NCBI RefSeq assembly: GCF_034274695.1 | Contig: NZ_CP128362.1 | Span: forward strand, 2,418,001-2,482,000 | Reading direction: 5' to 3' | DNA length: 64,000 nt | Source of the DNA: Chitinophaga sp. LS1 | Lineage (GTDB): Bacteria; Bacteroidota; Bacteroidia; Chitinophagales; Chitinophagaceae | In this document: piece by piece, positions 28,686-37,150 of the stretch | How positions within the stretch are numbered: position 1 is the stretch's first letter | Layout: every line of letters begins with the position of its first letter | Position numbers and translations under genes: made by a program | Notes under the pieces: generated by a model | What the model was told of the DNA's origin: nothing | Seen by the model: only the letters and a program-made list of their open reading frames with translations | Database searches by the model: none

Positions 28686-31600
28686 ATGAAATTTTATGGA
28701 CTGTATTACATACTGTTAGGTATGGTGACCTGGCTGTTGCCGGGGCATTCTTCAGCCCGTACATTACCCCATGCAGACCATTCTGTACTTGCCTCCGGCA
28801 CCTGGTACAAACTGGCCATCCCTGGGGAAGGGATCTATAAGATCGATAAAACCCTGCTGAACAGCATGGGTATCAACACTTCTGCAGAAATTCGCCTGTA
28901 TGGCACCGGTGGTCGTATGTTACCAGAGGCTGTCGGCAGTACCCGATATGATGACCTCCCCGAGGTAGCCCTGATGCAGACAGATAATTATCTGCTGTTT
29001 TATGCCCCCGGCCCTCATAGCTGGAGTTACCAGGGTAGCACTTACACCCATACATTCAATCTTTATAGCGATACCGCTTATTATTATTTACAGGTAGGTA
29101 CCGGTGGAAAACGTATTGCCACAGATGCTGCCACACCGACGGCGACAAGTACCATTCTGAGCTTTGACTATCATGATTATTATGAAAATGATAGTCTGAA
29201 CCTGTTGCAGAGTGGCAAACAATGGTGGGGACCTGCTTTCAGCACTACCCAAACTACCAGAACCATCCCTTTTACACTGCCTTTTACTCCTACCTCCTTC
29301 AGTATCAATACAAGAGTAGGAGCACGTAGCGGAGGCACCAGCAAATTCGATATCGCTATCAATGGCAATACTGCCGGCTCATTATCACTCAGCGCCATCA
29401 CCGGCAATATCTTCGAAGCATTTGCCACCACAACTTCCGGCACATTTACCGCAACCCCGGCGGGTACCAGTGCGGCAATAAATTTTACCTTTACCCCGGG
29501 TGCCAGTGGTGCTACTGGTTGGTTAGATAATATCAACCTGAATGCACGAATACCCTTGCAATTAACTACGACTACTCCGCTTTTCTTCAGAGATGCCAGC
29601 TCAATAGGTCAAACCGCAAAGTTCTTACTACAAAGCGCCAGTGCACAAACAAAGATCTGGGATATTACCGATCCCATTACCCCTATACAACTAACTACCA
29701 GCCTGAGTGGCAGCACATTATCATTCACACGTGCAGCCACTTCTCTACATGAATATGTTGCCTTTGAAAATCAGGGGTTACTCACACCCGCGTACATAGG
29801 TACTGTCGCCAACCAGGACTTACACGGCATCAGTGGTGTGAATATGCTGATTATCACAACCAATACCTTGTCTGCTCAGGCACAGCGATTGGCTACCTGG
29901 CATACATCGCATGATGGGCTGTCTGTACAGGTGGTAGATGTGTCTCAGATCTATACAGAGTTCGCCTCCGGCAATCCTGATCCTACTGCTATCCGTGATT
30001 TTATTAAAATGTGTTATGACAGGGGAGGACTGCAATACGTATTATTATTTGGTGATGCTTCATATGATTATAAATATCGTATTAACGGCAATACTAATCT
30101 GGTCCCTACCTGGCAAACCACCATTTCTATAGATCCTATTTATGCGTATCCATCCGACGATTTCTTTGGTTTCCTTTCAGATGCCGATGATATCAATGAT
30201 GCTGGTATGGCGAATCAGATGGTAGTAGGAGTGGGGCGCTTACCGGTTAAGAACACTACCGAAGCCAATGTCGTAGTCAATAAAATAATTAATTACCACA
30301 ACGCTTCCCGGTTCGGCCGCTGGCAACAACATATCACTTTTGTGGCAGACGATGGGGATGATAACCTGCATTTACAGGATGCTGAAAGCATGAGCGACAT
30401 CACCACACAACAATGGCCTGCAGGCAGAATCAACAAGATTTACCTGGATGCCTATACAAAAGTATCCGATGCTGGTGGTAGCCGTTATCCATCTGTGAAT
30501 ACAGCCATTGCGGAAGATATGTATGATGGTACACTAATCTGGAATTACACGGGTCACGGCAATTATTCCCGTCTGGCAGAAGAAGTGATCATGGATGCTT
30601 CCTCCCTTGCCTCGTGGAAGAACAATACGAAATTACCATTATTCATTACCGCTACCTGCGACTTTGCACCTTTCGACAATCCTGCCTACAATTCGCTGGG
30701 TGAGCAGGTCTTACTACAGGAGAACGGTGGTGGCATCGCACTGATGACAACCACCAGGGCTGTATTTGCTGCTTCAAACAAAGTATTGAATGCCAACTAC
30801 CTGACTAAACTGCTTGCACCCGGTATCGATGGCAGAATGCCTACCCTGGGCACCGCAGCCATGGAGGCTAAGAACCTGACCTACAGCACTTACAGTGATA
30901 TTCCCAATAACAGGAAGTTTCAGCTCCTTGGCGATCCCGCACTCACACTTGCCTTTCCTCAATATCATGTTGTAACAGACTCCTTGCTGGATGCAAATGG
31001 CAATGTGGCTGATACGATGAAGGCTATGGGAAAATACATATTCAAAGCACATGTGGAAGACGCCCAGGGCAATGCCGTAAGCGATTACAACGGTAAAATG
31101 TATACTACCGTATACGACAAACCTGCAGCGCAATATACCCTTGCTAATGATGCCGGAAGTACGAAAACCAGTTATTATCTGCAACAACATGTTTTATTTA
31201 GCGGACAGCAAACGATAAAAAATGGCCAGATTTCCGGTACCTTTATAGTCCCACTGGATATTGACTATACCACGGGAGCAGGTAGCATCAGCTACTTTGG
31301 TACAGATAGCGTGACCACAGCAGGAGGCCTGTATGCCGCATTCCAGGTTACAGGCAGTGCTACGGAAACAGATACTGATACCCAGGGCCCCACAATAAGT
31401 GGTTATCTCAATGGAAGTGGATTTGTCAACGGAGATATTACCAGTGAAAACCCGGTATTATACCTACAGCTTTACGACCTTCATGGCATAAATACCACGG
31501 GAACTGGAATTGGCCATGATATAGTAGCCACCCTTGATGAAGACAACAACCAGTATTATATACTGAACAACTTTTTTGAGGCTTCGTCGGATAGCTATCA

Positions 31601-32033
31601 GTCGGGTTCAGTCACCTACCCGCTGTATGGGTTAACCGCCGGGTCGCATACTCTGACAATTAAAGTATGGGATACCTACAACAATTCCAATACTTACACG
31701 TTGCGGTTCAAAGTGGTCCAGTCATCGCAGGTACTTTTCCAGAGTGCCGGGTGCTATCCAAACCCCTTTCATGACCAGACATCATTTACGCTTGAGCATA
31801 ATCAGCAGGGCGAAGACCTTGATGTAACAATCAGGATTTTTACCCTGGCAGGGCAGCAAATAAAAACTATCCGCCATACAATAAATACAGCGGGTAGCCG
31901 TTATCTAGGGGCGAATTGGGACGGCAGGAACGATGCCGGAGCCAAAATGTCGCCTGGGATCTATTTCTATAATATCATGGTAAATGCTAATGGCAAGAAG
32001 AAGATTTTAGGTGGAAAAGTGATCATATATTGA
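28686..32033 (+). CDS. porU: Type IX secretion system sortase PorU
   Basis: Outer-membrane C25 (gingipain-family) sortase that removes C-terminal signals from T9SS cargo and attaches cargo to the cell surface. About 1115 residues from MKFYGLYYILLGMV. It has an N-terminal beta region, an alpha/beta domain with VLLFGDASYDYKYR, the catalytic His in WNYTGHGNYSRLAEE (His624) and the catalytic Cys in FITATCDFAPFDN (Cys658), then Ig-like domains. The end (CYPNPFHDQTSFTL to KKKILGGKVIIY) resembles a T9SS C-terminal/FlgD-like domain, normal in PorU. Start chosen over 28665 because of the promoter box and signal peptide. porV follows and gldJ is divergent. Confidence 0.95.
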   Translation: MKFYGLYYILLGMVTWLLPGHSSARTLPHADHSVLASGTWYKLAIPGEGIYKIDKTLLNSMGINTSAEIRLYGTGGRMLPEAVGSTRYDDLPEVALMQTDNYLLFYAPGPHSWSYQGSTYTHTFNLYSDTAYYYLQVGTGGKRIATDAATPTATSTILSFDYHDYYENDSLNLLQSGKQWWGPAFSTTQTTRTIPFTLPFTPTSFSINTRVGARSGGTSKFDIAINGNTAGSLSLSAITGNIFEAFATTTSGTFTATPAGTSAAINFTFTPGASGATGWLDNINLNARIPLQLTTTTPLFFRDASSIGQTAKFLLQSASAQTKIWDITDPITPIQLTTSLSGSTLSFTRAATSLHEYVAFENQGLLTPAYIGTVANQDLHGISGVNMLIITTNTLSAQAQRLATWHTSHDGLSVQVVDVSQIYTEFASGNPDPTAIRDFIKMCYDRGGLQYVLLFGDASYDYKYRINGNTNLVPTWQTTISIDPIYAYPSDDFFGFLSDADDINDAGMANQMVVGVGRLPVKNTTEANVVVNKIINYHNASRFGRWQQHITFVADDGDDNLHLQDAESMSDITTQQWPAGRINKIYLDAYTKVSDAGGSRYPSVNTAIAEDMYDGTLIWNYTGHGNYSRLAEEVIMDASSLASWKNNTKLPLFITATCDFAPFDNPAYNSLGEQVLLQENGGGIALMTTTRAVFAASNKVLNANYLTKLLAPGIDGRMPTLGTAAMEAKNLTYSTYSDIPNNRKFQLLGDPALTLAFPQYHVVTDSLLDANGNVADTMKAMGKYIFKAHVEDAQGNAVSDYNGKMYTTVYDKPAAQYTLANDAGSTKTSYYLQQHVLFSGQQTIKNGQISGTFIVPLDIDYTTGAGSISYFGTDSVTTAGGLYAAFQVTGSATETDTDTQGPTISGYLNGSGFVNGDITSENPVLYLQLYDLHGINTTGTGIGHDIVATLDEDNNQYYILNNFFEASSDSYQSGSVTYPLYGLTAGSHTLTIKVWDTYNNSNTYTLRFKVVQSSQVLFQSAGCYPNPFHDQTSFTLEHNQQGEDLDVTIRIFTLAGQQIKTIRHTINTAGSRYLGANWDGRNDAGAKMSPGIYFYNIMVNANGKKKILGGKVIIY

Positions 32034-32153
32034 CCTATGCATCAGAAGAATAGACTAGATTCGCAAATCCCTAGCCAGGCCCCTGTTAATGATTATTCTA
32101 AATTTGGAATTATTTTTACATTTCGTTCTAAACACTATTGCATGTATAATTGC

Positions 32154-33329
32154 ATGAACAAGACGGTAACAGTAAAAAATCTGATTTTCATCTGTTGCCT
32201 GTTTTTTAGCTTATCAACCGCAGCACAAATTACCACCGGCCAGTTGGATGGTCGTACCAACACCATCAACACAGCGGTGCCGTTCCTGCGTATCTCTCCT
32301 GATGCCAGGGCTGGTGCTATGGGTGATGTCGGTGTTGCCACGTCTCCTGATGCTAACTCAATCTACTGGAACCAGGCTAAACTGCCTTTTGCGACTACAA
32401 GATCTGCCATCTCTGTTACCTACACTCCCTGGTTAAAAGAACTGGTGAACGATGTATTTCTTGCCACGTTAGCAGGTTATTACCAATTGGATGAGTTCCA
32501 GACCGTGTCTGGTTCACTGCGGTACTTCTCCCTCGGTACCATCAATTTTACGGACATCAACGGTACACCAACCTCCGATTTCCGTCCTCGTGAGTATGCC
32601 CTCGATGCAGGCTACTCCCGCAAGTTGTCTGACCACTTCTCTGTGGCCATCGCTGCGCGTTACATCTATTCGAACCTGGCCAGCGGCGACGTAAACGGTC
32701 AGGTGATCAAACCAGGTACAGCCTTCTCTACGGATCTGTCCCTGTTCTATACCAAAGATTTTGAAAAGGATGACGGGGTGAAAAATACCTTGAATTTAGG
32801 GGCGGCCTTTACCAATATCGGTACCAAGATCTCCTACACATCCTCAGCTACCAATAAGGACTTTATTCCTACCAACATGGGCCTGGGTACTTCGTACACC
32901 TTCGGTCTGGATCAGATGAACAAGATCATGCTGGCCCTGGATATCAACAAACTGCTGGTGCCTACACCAGACAGCAATGGCGATTACAGGAACAAGAGCG
33001 TTATCTCCGGTATCTTCTCCTCCTTTGGCGATGCACCCGGCGGTATGTCAGAAGAATTGCAGGAAGTAAGTGTGTCTGCCGGTGGTGAATACTCCTACAA
33101 CGATCAGTTCTTTGTACGTACCGGTTACTTCTACGAAAACAAAAACAAGGGTAACCGTAAGTATGTAACTGCCGGTATAGGTGTTAAATACAATATGTTC
33201 GGTCTGAACTTTTCTTACCTGGTTCCTTCCGGAAATGGTATCCAGCGTAATCCGTTATCCAATACACTCCGCTTCTCGCTTGTGTTTGACCTTGGCTTCA
33301 AGGCAGACAGGAACGAGGCTACATGGTAA
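32154..33329 (+). CDS. porV: Type IX secretion system outer-membrane protein PorV (LptO)
   Basis: About 391 residues from MNKTVTVKNLIFICCLFFSL, a signal peptide cleaved near TAAQ. The mature protein is a FadL-like beta barrel with the PorV mark PFLRISPDARAGAMGDVGVA and SPDANSIYWNQAKLPF, ending LRFSLVFDLGFK. PorV binds cargo and shuttles it from the translocon to the PorU attachment complex. The frame extends 39 codons upstream to 32037, three bases after porU, but that extension has no signal-peptide character. Same transcript as porU. A terminator follows. Confidence 0.94.
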   Translation: MNKTVTVKNLIFICCLFFSLSTAAQITTGQLDGRTNTINTAVPFLRISPDARAGAMGDVGVATSPDANSIYWNQAKLPFATTRSAISVTYTPWLKELVNDVFLATLAGYYQLDEFQTVSGSLRYFSLGTINFTDINGTPTSDFRPREYALDAGYSRKLSDHFSVAIAARYIYSNLASGDVNGQVIKPGTAFSTDLSLFYTKDFEKDDGVKNTLNLGAAFTNIGTKISYTSSATNKDFIPTNMGLGTSYTFGLDQMNKIMLALDINKLLVPTPDSNGDYRNKSVISGIFSSFGDAPGGMSEELQEVSVSAGGEYSYNDQFFVRTGYFYENKNKGNRKYVTAGIGVKYNMFGLNFSYLVPSGNGIQRNPLSNTLRFSLVFDLGFKADRNEATW

Positions 33330-33371
33330 GATAGCTGATCCTGAAATAGTTAATATTTTTTTAAAATATAT

Positions 33372-33402
33372 AAATCCCTCGGATATTTCCGGGGGATTTT
33401 TA
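33372..33402 (+). terminator. Terminator of porUV
   Basis: AATCCCTCGGA pairs with TTCCGGGGGATT (one wobble) around a short loop, followed by a T-run. Confidence 0.8.
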
Positions 33403-33437
33403 ATTTGCACCCAGAACCACTTATTATAAAGACAACT

Positions 33438-33938
33438 ATGAGCAAACTGAGAATTGGATTAGGTGTTGATTTTCACCAATTGACGGAAGGAAGAGATTTC
33501 TGGCTCGGAGGCGTACTTGTGCCTCACCACCAGGGAGCCCTGGGCCATAGCGATGCCGATGTGCTGCTGCACGCCATCTGCGATGCGATGCTGGGAGCTG
33601 CCAGCCTGGGTGATATTGGTGTTCATTTTCCGGATACAGACAATACTTACAAAGATATTGACAGCAAGATCCTGTTACAGCGTACCCAGCAGCTCATTGC
33701 TGAGAAAGGCTACCAGGTGGTAAATATTGACAGCACACTTTGCCTGCAGGCGCCTAAGATCAAACCTTATGTACCGCAAATGCAGGAAGTAATTGCCAAT
33801 ATCCTGAAACTGACTACTGAAGAGGTATCTATCAAAGCTACTACCACTGAAAAGCTGGGATTCGTAGGCCGTGAAGAAGGCGTAGTCGCTTATGCGACCG
33901 TATTGTTGGAGAAGGAGGAGGGGCCTTATACTCGTTAA
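33438..33938 (+). CDS. ispF: 2-C-methyl-D-erythritol 2,4-cyclodiphosphate synthase
   Basis: MEP-pathway enzyme (EC 4.6.1.12) forming the cyclic diphosphate intermediate of isoprenoids. 166 residues from MSKLRIGLGVDFHQL, with metal ligands Asp and His in GVDFHQL and His in GALGHSDADVLLHAICDA; GDIGVHFPDTD, INIDSTLCLQAPK-like and KATTTEKLGFVGREEGV segments match the family. It starts after the porUV terminator. An upstream TAATTTG at 33401 may be part of its promoter. Confidence 0.97.
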   Translation: MSKLRIGLGVDFHQLTEGRDFWLGGVLVPHHQGALGHSDADVLLHAICDAMLGAASLGDIGVHFPDTDNTYKDIDSKILLQRTQQLIAEKGYQVVNIDSTLCLQAPKIKPYVPQMQEVIANILKLTTEEVSIKATTTEKLGFVGREEGVVAYATVLLEKEEGPYTR

Positions 33939-33954
33939 ACCAGATAATTAATAA

Positions 33955-33962
33955 TATCTTTG
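33955..33962 (+). promoter_or_regulatory. -7 box TATCTTTG four bases before the dut ATG
   Basis: Exact TAnnTTTG with a TTCA spacer to ATG 33967; predicts a leaderless dut transcript. No clear -33 box. Confidence 0.45.
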
Positions 33963-33966
33963 TTCA

Positions 33967-34410
33967 ATGGCAGCTATTACAGTCAAAATAATTAACAAAT
34001 CTGCGAATCCACTCCCTTCATATGCCACAGCTGATGCGGCTGGTATGGACCTGAGAGCAAATCTTGAAACAGCCATCACGCTGCAACCCCTCGAAAGGGT
34101 ACTGGTGCCTACCGGCCTGTTTATGGAATTGCCTGCTGGTTATGAAGCACAGATCAGACCCCGCAGTGGCCTGGCCTTCAAACAGGGCCTGACTATTCTG
34201 AATACACCTGGTACAATAGATGCCGATTATAGAGGAGAAATAAAGATCATCCTGATCAATTTGTCCAACGAGCCTCAGGTGGTTGCACCCGGAGAAAGGA
34301 TCGCACAAATGATCATTGCGCCTTACATCCAGGTTGCACTGGAAGCCGTAGAGCTGCTCAACGAAACCGACCGCGGAGCCGGTGGTTTTGGACACACCGG
34401 AAAATCATAA
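33967..34410 (+). CDS. dut: dUTP diphosphatase
   Basis: Trimeric dUTPase (EC 3.6.1.23) turning dUTP into dUMP and limiting uracil in DNA. All five motifs are visible in 147 residues: [34 protein letters not shown] with the catalytic Asp, ERIAQMI, and the C-terminal P-loop-like [10 protein letters not shown]. Its stop lies two bases before the TPR lipoprotein gene, so it heads a run of envelope genes. Confidence 0.98.
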   Translation: MAAITVKIINKSANPLPSYATADAAGMDLRANLETAITLQPLERVLVPTGLFMELPAGYEAQIRPRSGLAFKQGLTILNTPGTIDADYRGEIKIILINLSNEPQVVAPGERIAQMIIAPYIQVALEAVELLNETDRGAGGFGHTGKS

Positions 34411-34412
34411 TA

Positions 34413-36236
34413 ATGCACAGGTCTTTTAAAAAGAATGAAACTGCCACCCATCGCGCAATCCACTTGCTAAACAAGAGTCGTTTTGCAGGTGCGTTGTTAT
34501 TTTTACTGTTGGCAGCTGGCTTTTTAAGTGCCTGCAAAAGTAGCAAGTCCACTACAGCAAAGAGTAGTGGAACTGTATATATCAAAGATCCTACGATCCT
34601 GCAGCAGCGTGCAGACAGCTTGTTTTTTGCAGCCGAACGCTCCAAGATCTTAGGTGATTACCGTACTGCTATTACCCAGTTCTCCGATTACCTGCGCCTT
34701 ATCAAAACCAATCCCACCGCTTATTACGAGCTGTCAAGACTGTTCATCGAAGTCCGTAATCCTGGGTATGCGCTGGGTTTTGCCAGGCGTGCTGCCAGTA
34801 TGGATACCACCAACAAGTGGTTCCAGATCACCCTGGCCGATGCATTTGGTATAGCCGGTCAGTTTGATAGTGCAGCTGCCGTATATGGTAAGCTGTCTGT
34901 TCAATATCCTGACAATGATGAATATCTTTACAACAAAGGGATGTTTCTCACCAAAGCGGAACAACCTGAAGCTGCCCTTGCAGTCTTTGACCAACTGGAA
35001 AAGAAAGTCGGTCTTGTAGAAGAACTGGCTATCCAGAAAGAGCGGTTGTTGCTTAAATTAGATAGGGTAGATGATGCTGCGGAAGAGATTCACAAACTAG
35101 TCAACCAATACCCCAGCGAAGTAAGGTACTACCTGCTGCTGGCAGATATTTATAACGCCAATGACAGGCAGGAGGAGGCCGTTGCCCTGTATAAAAGCAG
35201 TCTGCAGCTGGACTCTGCTAACCCCAGAGCACTGATCGCACTGGCCAACACTGCCAAAAAGAGCGGGGACCACATGCAGTATTGGAGCTATCTCACCAGG
35301 GCGTTTGCCAATCCGGATTACAGCATTGACGAAAAGGTTTCATACGTATACCCATACCTGCAAATGCAGGGGACAGATACTACCAAGCTTAGGGAAGGAT
35401 TACAACTGGCGCAGCTGGTTATAGAAGCACACCCTGAAGAGGCTAAAGCCTATGCACTGCAGGCCGATATGTACTCCCAGGCCAATATGCTGGATAGCGC
35501 ACTATATGATTACAGGAAAGCAGTGTCACTCGATTCCACACGTTATAGCGTATGGTACCAGCTGATGTGGATTTATAGCCGAAAAGATGATGCGGCTAAC
35601 TTGCTGAAAGTGAGTAATGTAGTCGCTCAGCGTTTCCCTAAGGAATTTATGGGGCACTATTTTCAAGGGGTGGCTAACTTTTTGCTACAGAATTATCCGG
35701 CATCCATCGAAGCACTCAACGAGGCTTTGATAAACGGAAATGTGGACAAGAGTATGAAGGCCGATGTATATTCCCTGTTGGGAGATGCATATCATGCCAC
35801 GGGGCAGCACGAAGATTCAGACAGCAGTTACGATCGCTCTCTGTTGCTGAAACCGAATGATGCCACCGTCTTGAACAACTACAGCTATTACCTGTCATTG
35901 AGAGGTGAGCAATTGCAAAAAGCAGAATCGATGTCCCGCCATTCGCTGGAACTGGAACCGACAAGTATCAATTACATGGATACATATGCCTGGGTGATGT
36001 TCAGAATGGGCAGATACGAACTGGCAAAGCAATGGATGGAAAAGGCCCTGCAATCGCAGCAGGCAAAAGATAATCCGGGTATGCTGGAACATTATGGCGA
36101 TATACTGTTCAACCTCCACGATGTGGACAAAGCCCTGGAATACTGGCGCCTGGCAAAGGAAAAAGGCGCTAACTCTACTGGCCTTGCCCGCAAAATAGCA
36201 GAGAAGCGGTACATACTGGCAACAGAACGTGAATAA
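34413..36236 (+). CDS. TPR-repeat lipoprotein
   Basis: 607 residues. A membrane-spanning signal with lipobox (ALLFLLLAAGFLSAC) predicts an envelope lipoprotein, after a 25-residue charged lead. The rest is a superhelix of about a dozen tetratricopeptide repeats, for example AYYELSRLFIEVRNPGYALGFAR, VRYYLLLADIYNANDRQEEAV and VLNNYSYYLSLRGEQLQKAE. TPR lipoproteins scaffold protein complexes; its partner is unknown. It lies between dut and the DUF4292 and EnvC-like genes in one direction with gaps of 2, 16 and 67 bases, suggesting a shared envelope task. Confidence 0.88.
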   Translation: MHRSFKKNETATHRAIHLLNKSRFAGALLFLLLAAGFLSACKSSKSTTAKSSGTVYIKDPTILQQRADSLFFAAERSKILGDYRTAITQFSDYLRLIKTNPTAYYELSRLFIEVRNPGYALGFARRAASMDTTNKWFQITLADAFGIAGQFDSAAAVYGKLSVQYPDNDEYLYNKGMFLTKAEQPEAALAVFDQLEKKVGLVEELAIQKERLLLKLDRVDDAAEEIHKLVNQYPSEVRYYLLLADIYNANDRQEEAVALYKSSLQLDSANPRALIALANTAKKSGDHMQYWSYLTRAFANPDYSIDEKVSYVYPYLQMQGTDTTKLREGLQLAQLVIEAHPEEAKAYALQADMYSQANMLDSALYDYRKAVSLDSTRYSVWYQLMWIYSRKDDAANLLKVSNVVAQRFPKEFMGHYFQGVANFLLQNYPASIEALNEALINGNVDKSMKADVYSLLGDAYHATGQHEDSDSSYDRSLLLKPNDATVLNNYSYYLSLRGEQLQKAESMSRHSLELEPTSINYMDTYAWVMFRMGRYELAKQWMEKALQSQQAKDNPGMLEHYGDILFNLHDVDKALEYWRLAKEKGANSTGLARKIAEKRYILATERE

Positions 36237-36252
36237 GGGATAACAAAAGATC

Positions 36253-37083
36253 ATGATGAAGCAAACATTAGCACTGATAACATTAGGTATTGTAAGCACG
36301 GGACTGTTTTCATGCAGGCATACCCGACAGATAGCGAGTACGTCTTTTCCTGTAACAGATACTTCAAAACATACTACTGTAGCTGATAGCGCAAGCAACG
36401 CAGAAGCCACAGCTTTTAATAAAGATTTGCTGAATAAGCTCCACAGCAATGTAATTGCCTATAATACCTTTTCAGCCAAACTGAAAGTGGATTATGAATC
36501 CGATACCAAATCACCTCCTGAAGTAACTGCTAATATCCGCATGACCAGGGATAGCGTGATCTGGATCTCAGTATCCGCACCAATCATTGGTGAAGTAGCA
36601 CGCGCTATCATCACACCGGATAGCCTCAGGGCAGTGAACAAACTGGATAAAAAGGTGTACCTGCGCGATATAAAAAACGCACAGGATCTTCTCAATATTC
36701 CATTCGATTTCAAAACTTTGCAGGACATGATTGTCGGTAATCCGATCTTCCTGACAGATTCTATCTTCCAGGTAGTCAAGACCCCGGCAGTGATCTCGTT
36801 CAGTTGTGAAAGCGAAGTATTTATAAGTCTGTTCAACGTATTTGCAGATGACTATGTGTTGCAACAGAGCAAGGTAATGGATAAAGACAATGGGAAAGGA
36901 CGTTCCTGCGAACTGACCTATGGTGAATACAAAACAATGGGTGGACATAAGTTTGCAACCCGGCGCCGCGTTTTTGTAGAAGCCAAAGGCGTGACAAAGA
37001 TCAATATGGAATTTAACAAGGTTGATTTTGACGTACCTGTTAGCTATCCATTCACAATCCCTGCTTCTTATTCAAAGGAATAG
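36253..37083 (+). CDS. DUF4292 lipoprotein (LolB-like in outline)
   Basis: 276 residues with a lipobox signal peptide (LALITLGIVSTGLFSC). After a Ser/Thr-rich linker comes a beta-rich domain: YNTFSAKLKVDYESD, VTANIRMTRDSVIWISVSAP, EVARAIITPDSLRAVNKLDKKVY, then LQDMIVGNPIF. The order of strands, the tryptophan-containing second strand, the P-x-G-like turn and a short helix ending in V-G-N-P recall LolB, the outer-membrane lipoprotein receptor, which is hard to find by sequence in Bacteroidota. That resemblance is my inference; DUF4292 itself I recognise by family pattern. Confidence 0.8.
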   Translation: MMKQTLALITLGIVSTGLFSCRHTRQIASTSFPVTDTSKHTTVADSASNAEATAFNKDLLNKLHSNVIAYNTFSAKLKVDYESDTKSPPEVTANIRMTRDSVIWISVSAPIIGEVARAIITPDSLRAVNKLDKKVYLRDIKNAQDLLNIPFDFKTLQDMIVGNPIFLTDSIFQVVKTPAVISFSCESEVFISLFNVFADDYVLQQSKVMDKDNGKGRSCELTYGEYKTMGGHKFATRRRVFVEAKGVTKINMEFNKVDFDVPVSYPFTIPASYSKE

Positions 37084-37150
37084 TCAGTAATGTGCTGTAT
37101 TGTACATGAAATTTGTAAATTGCCATTTTGCAGCTATCTTTAAAACCATC

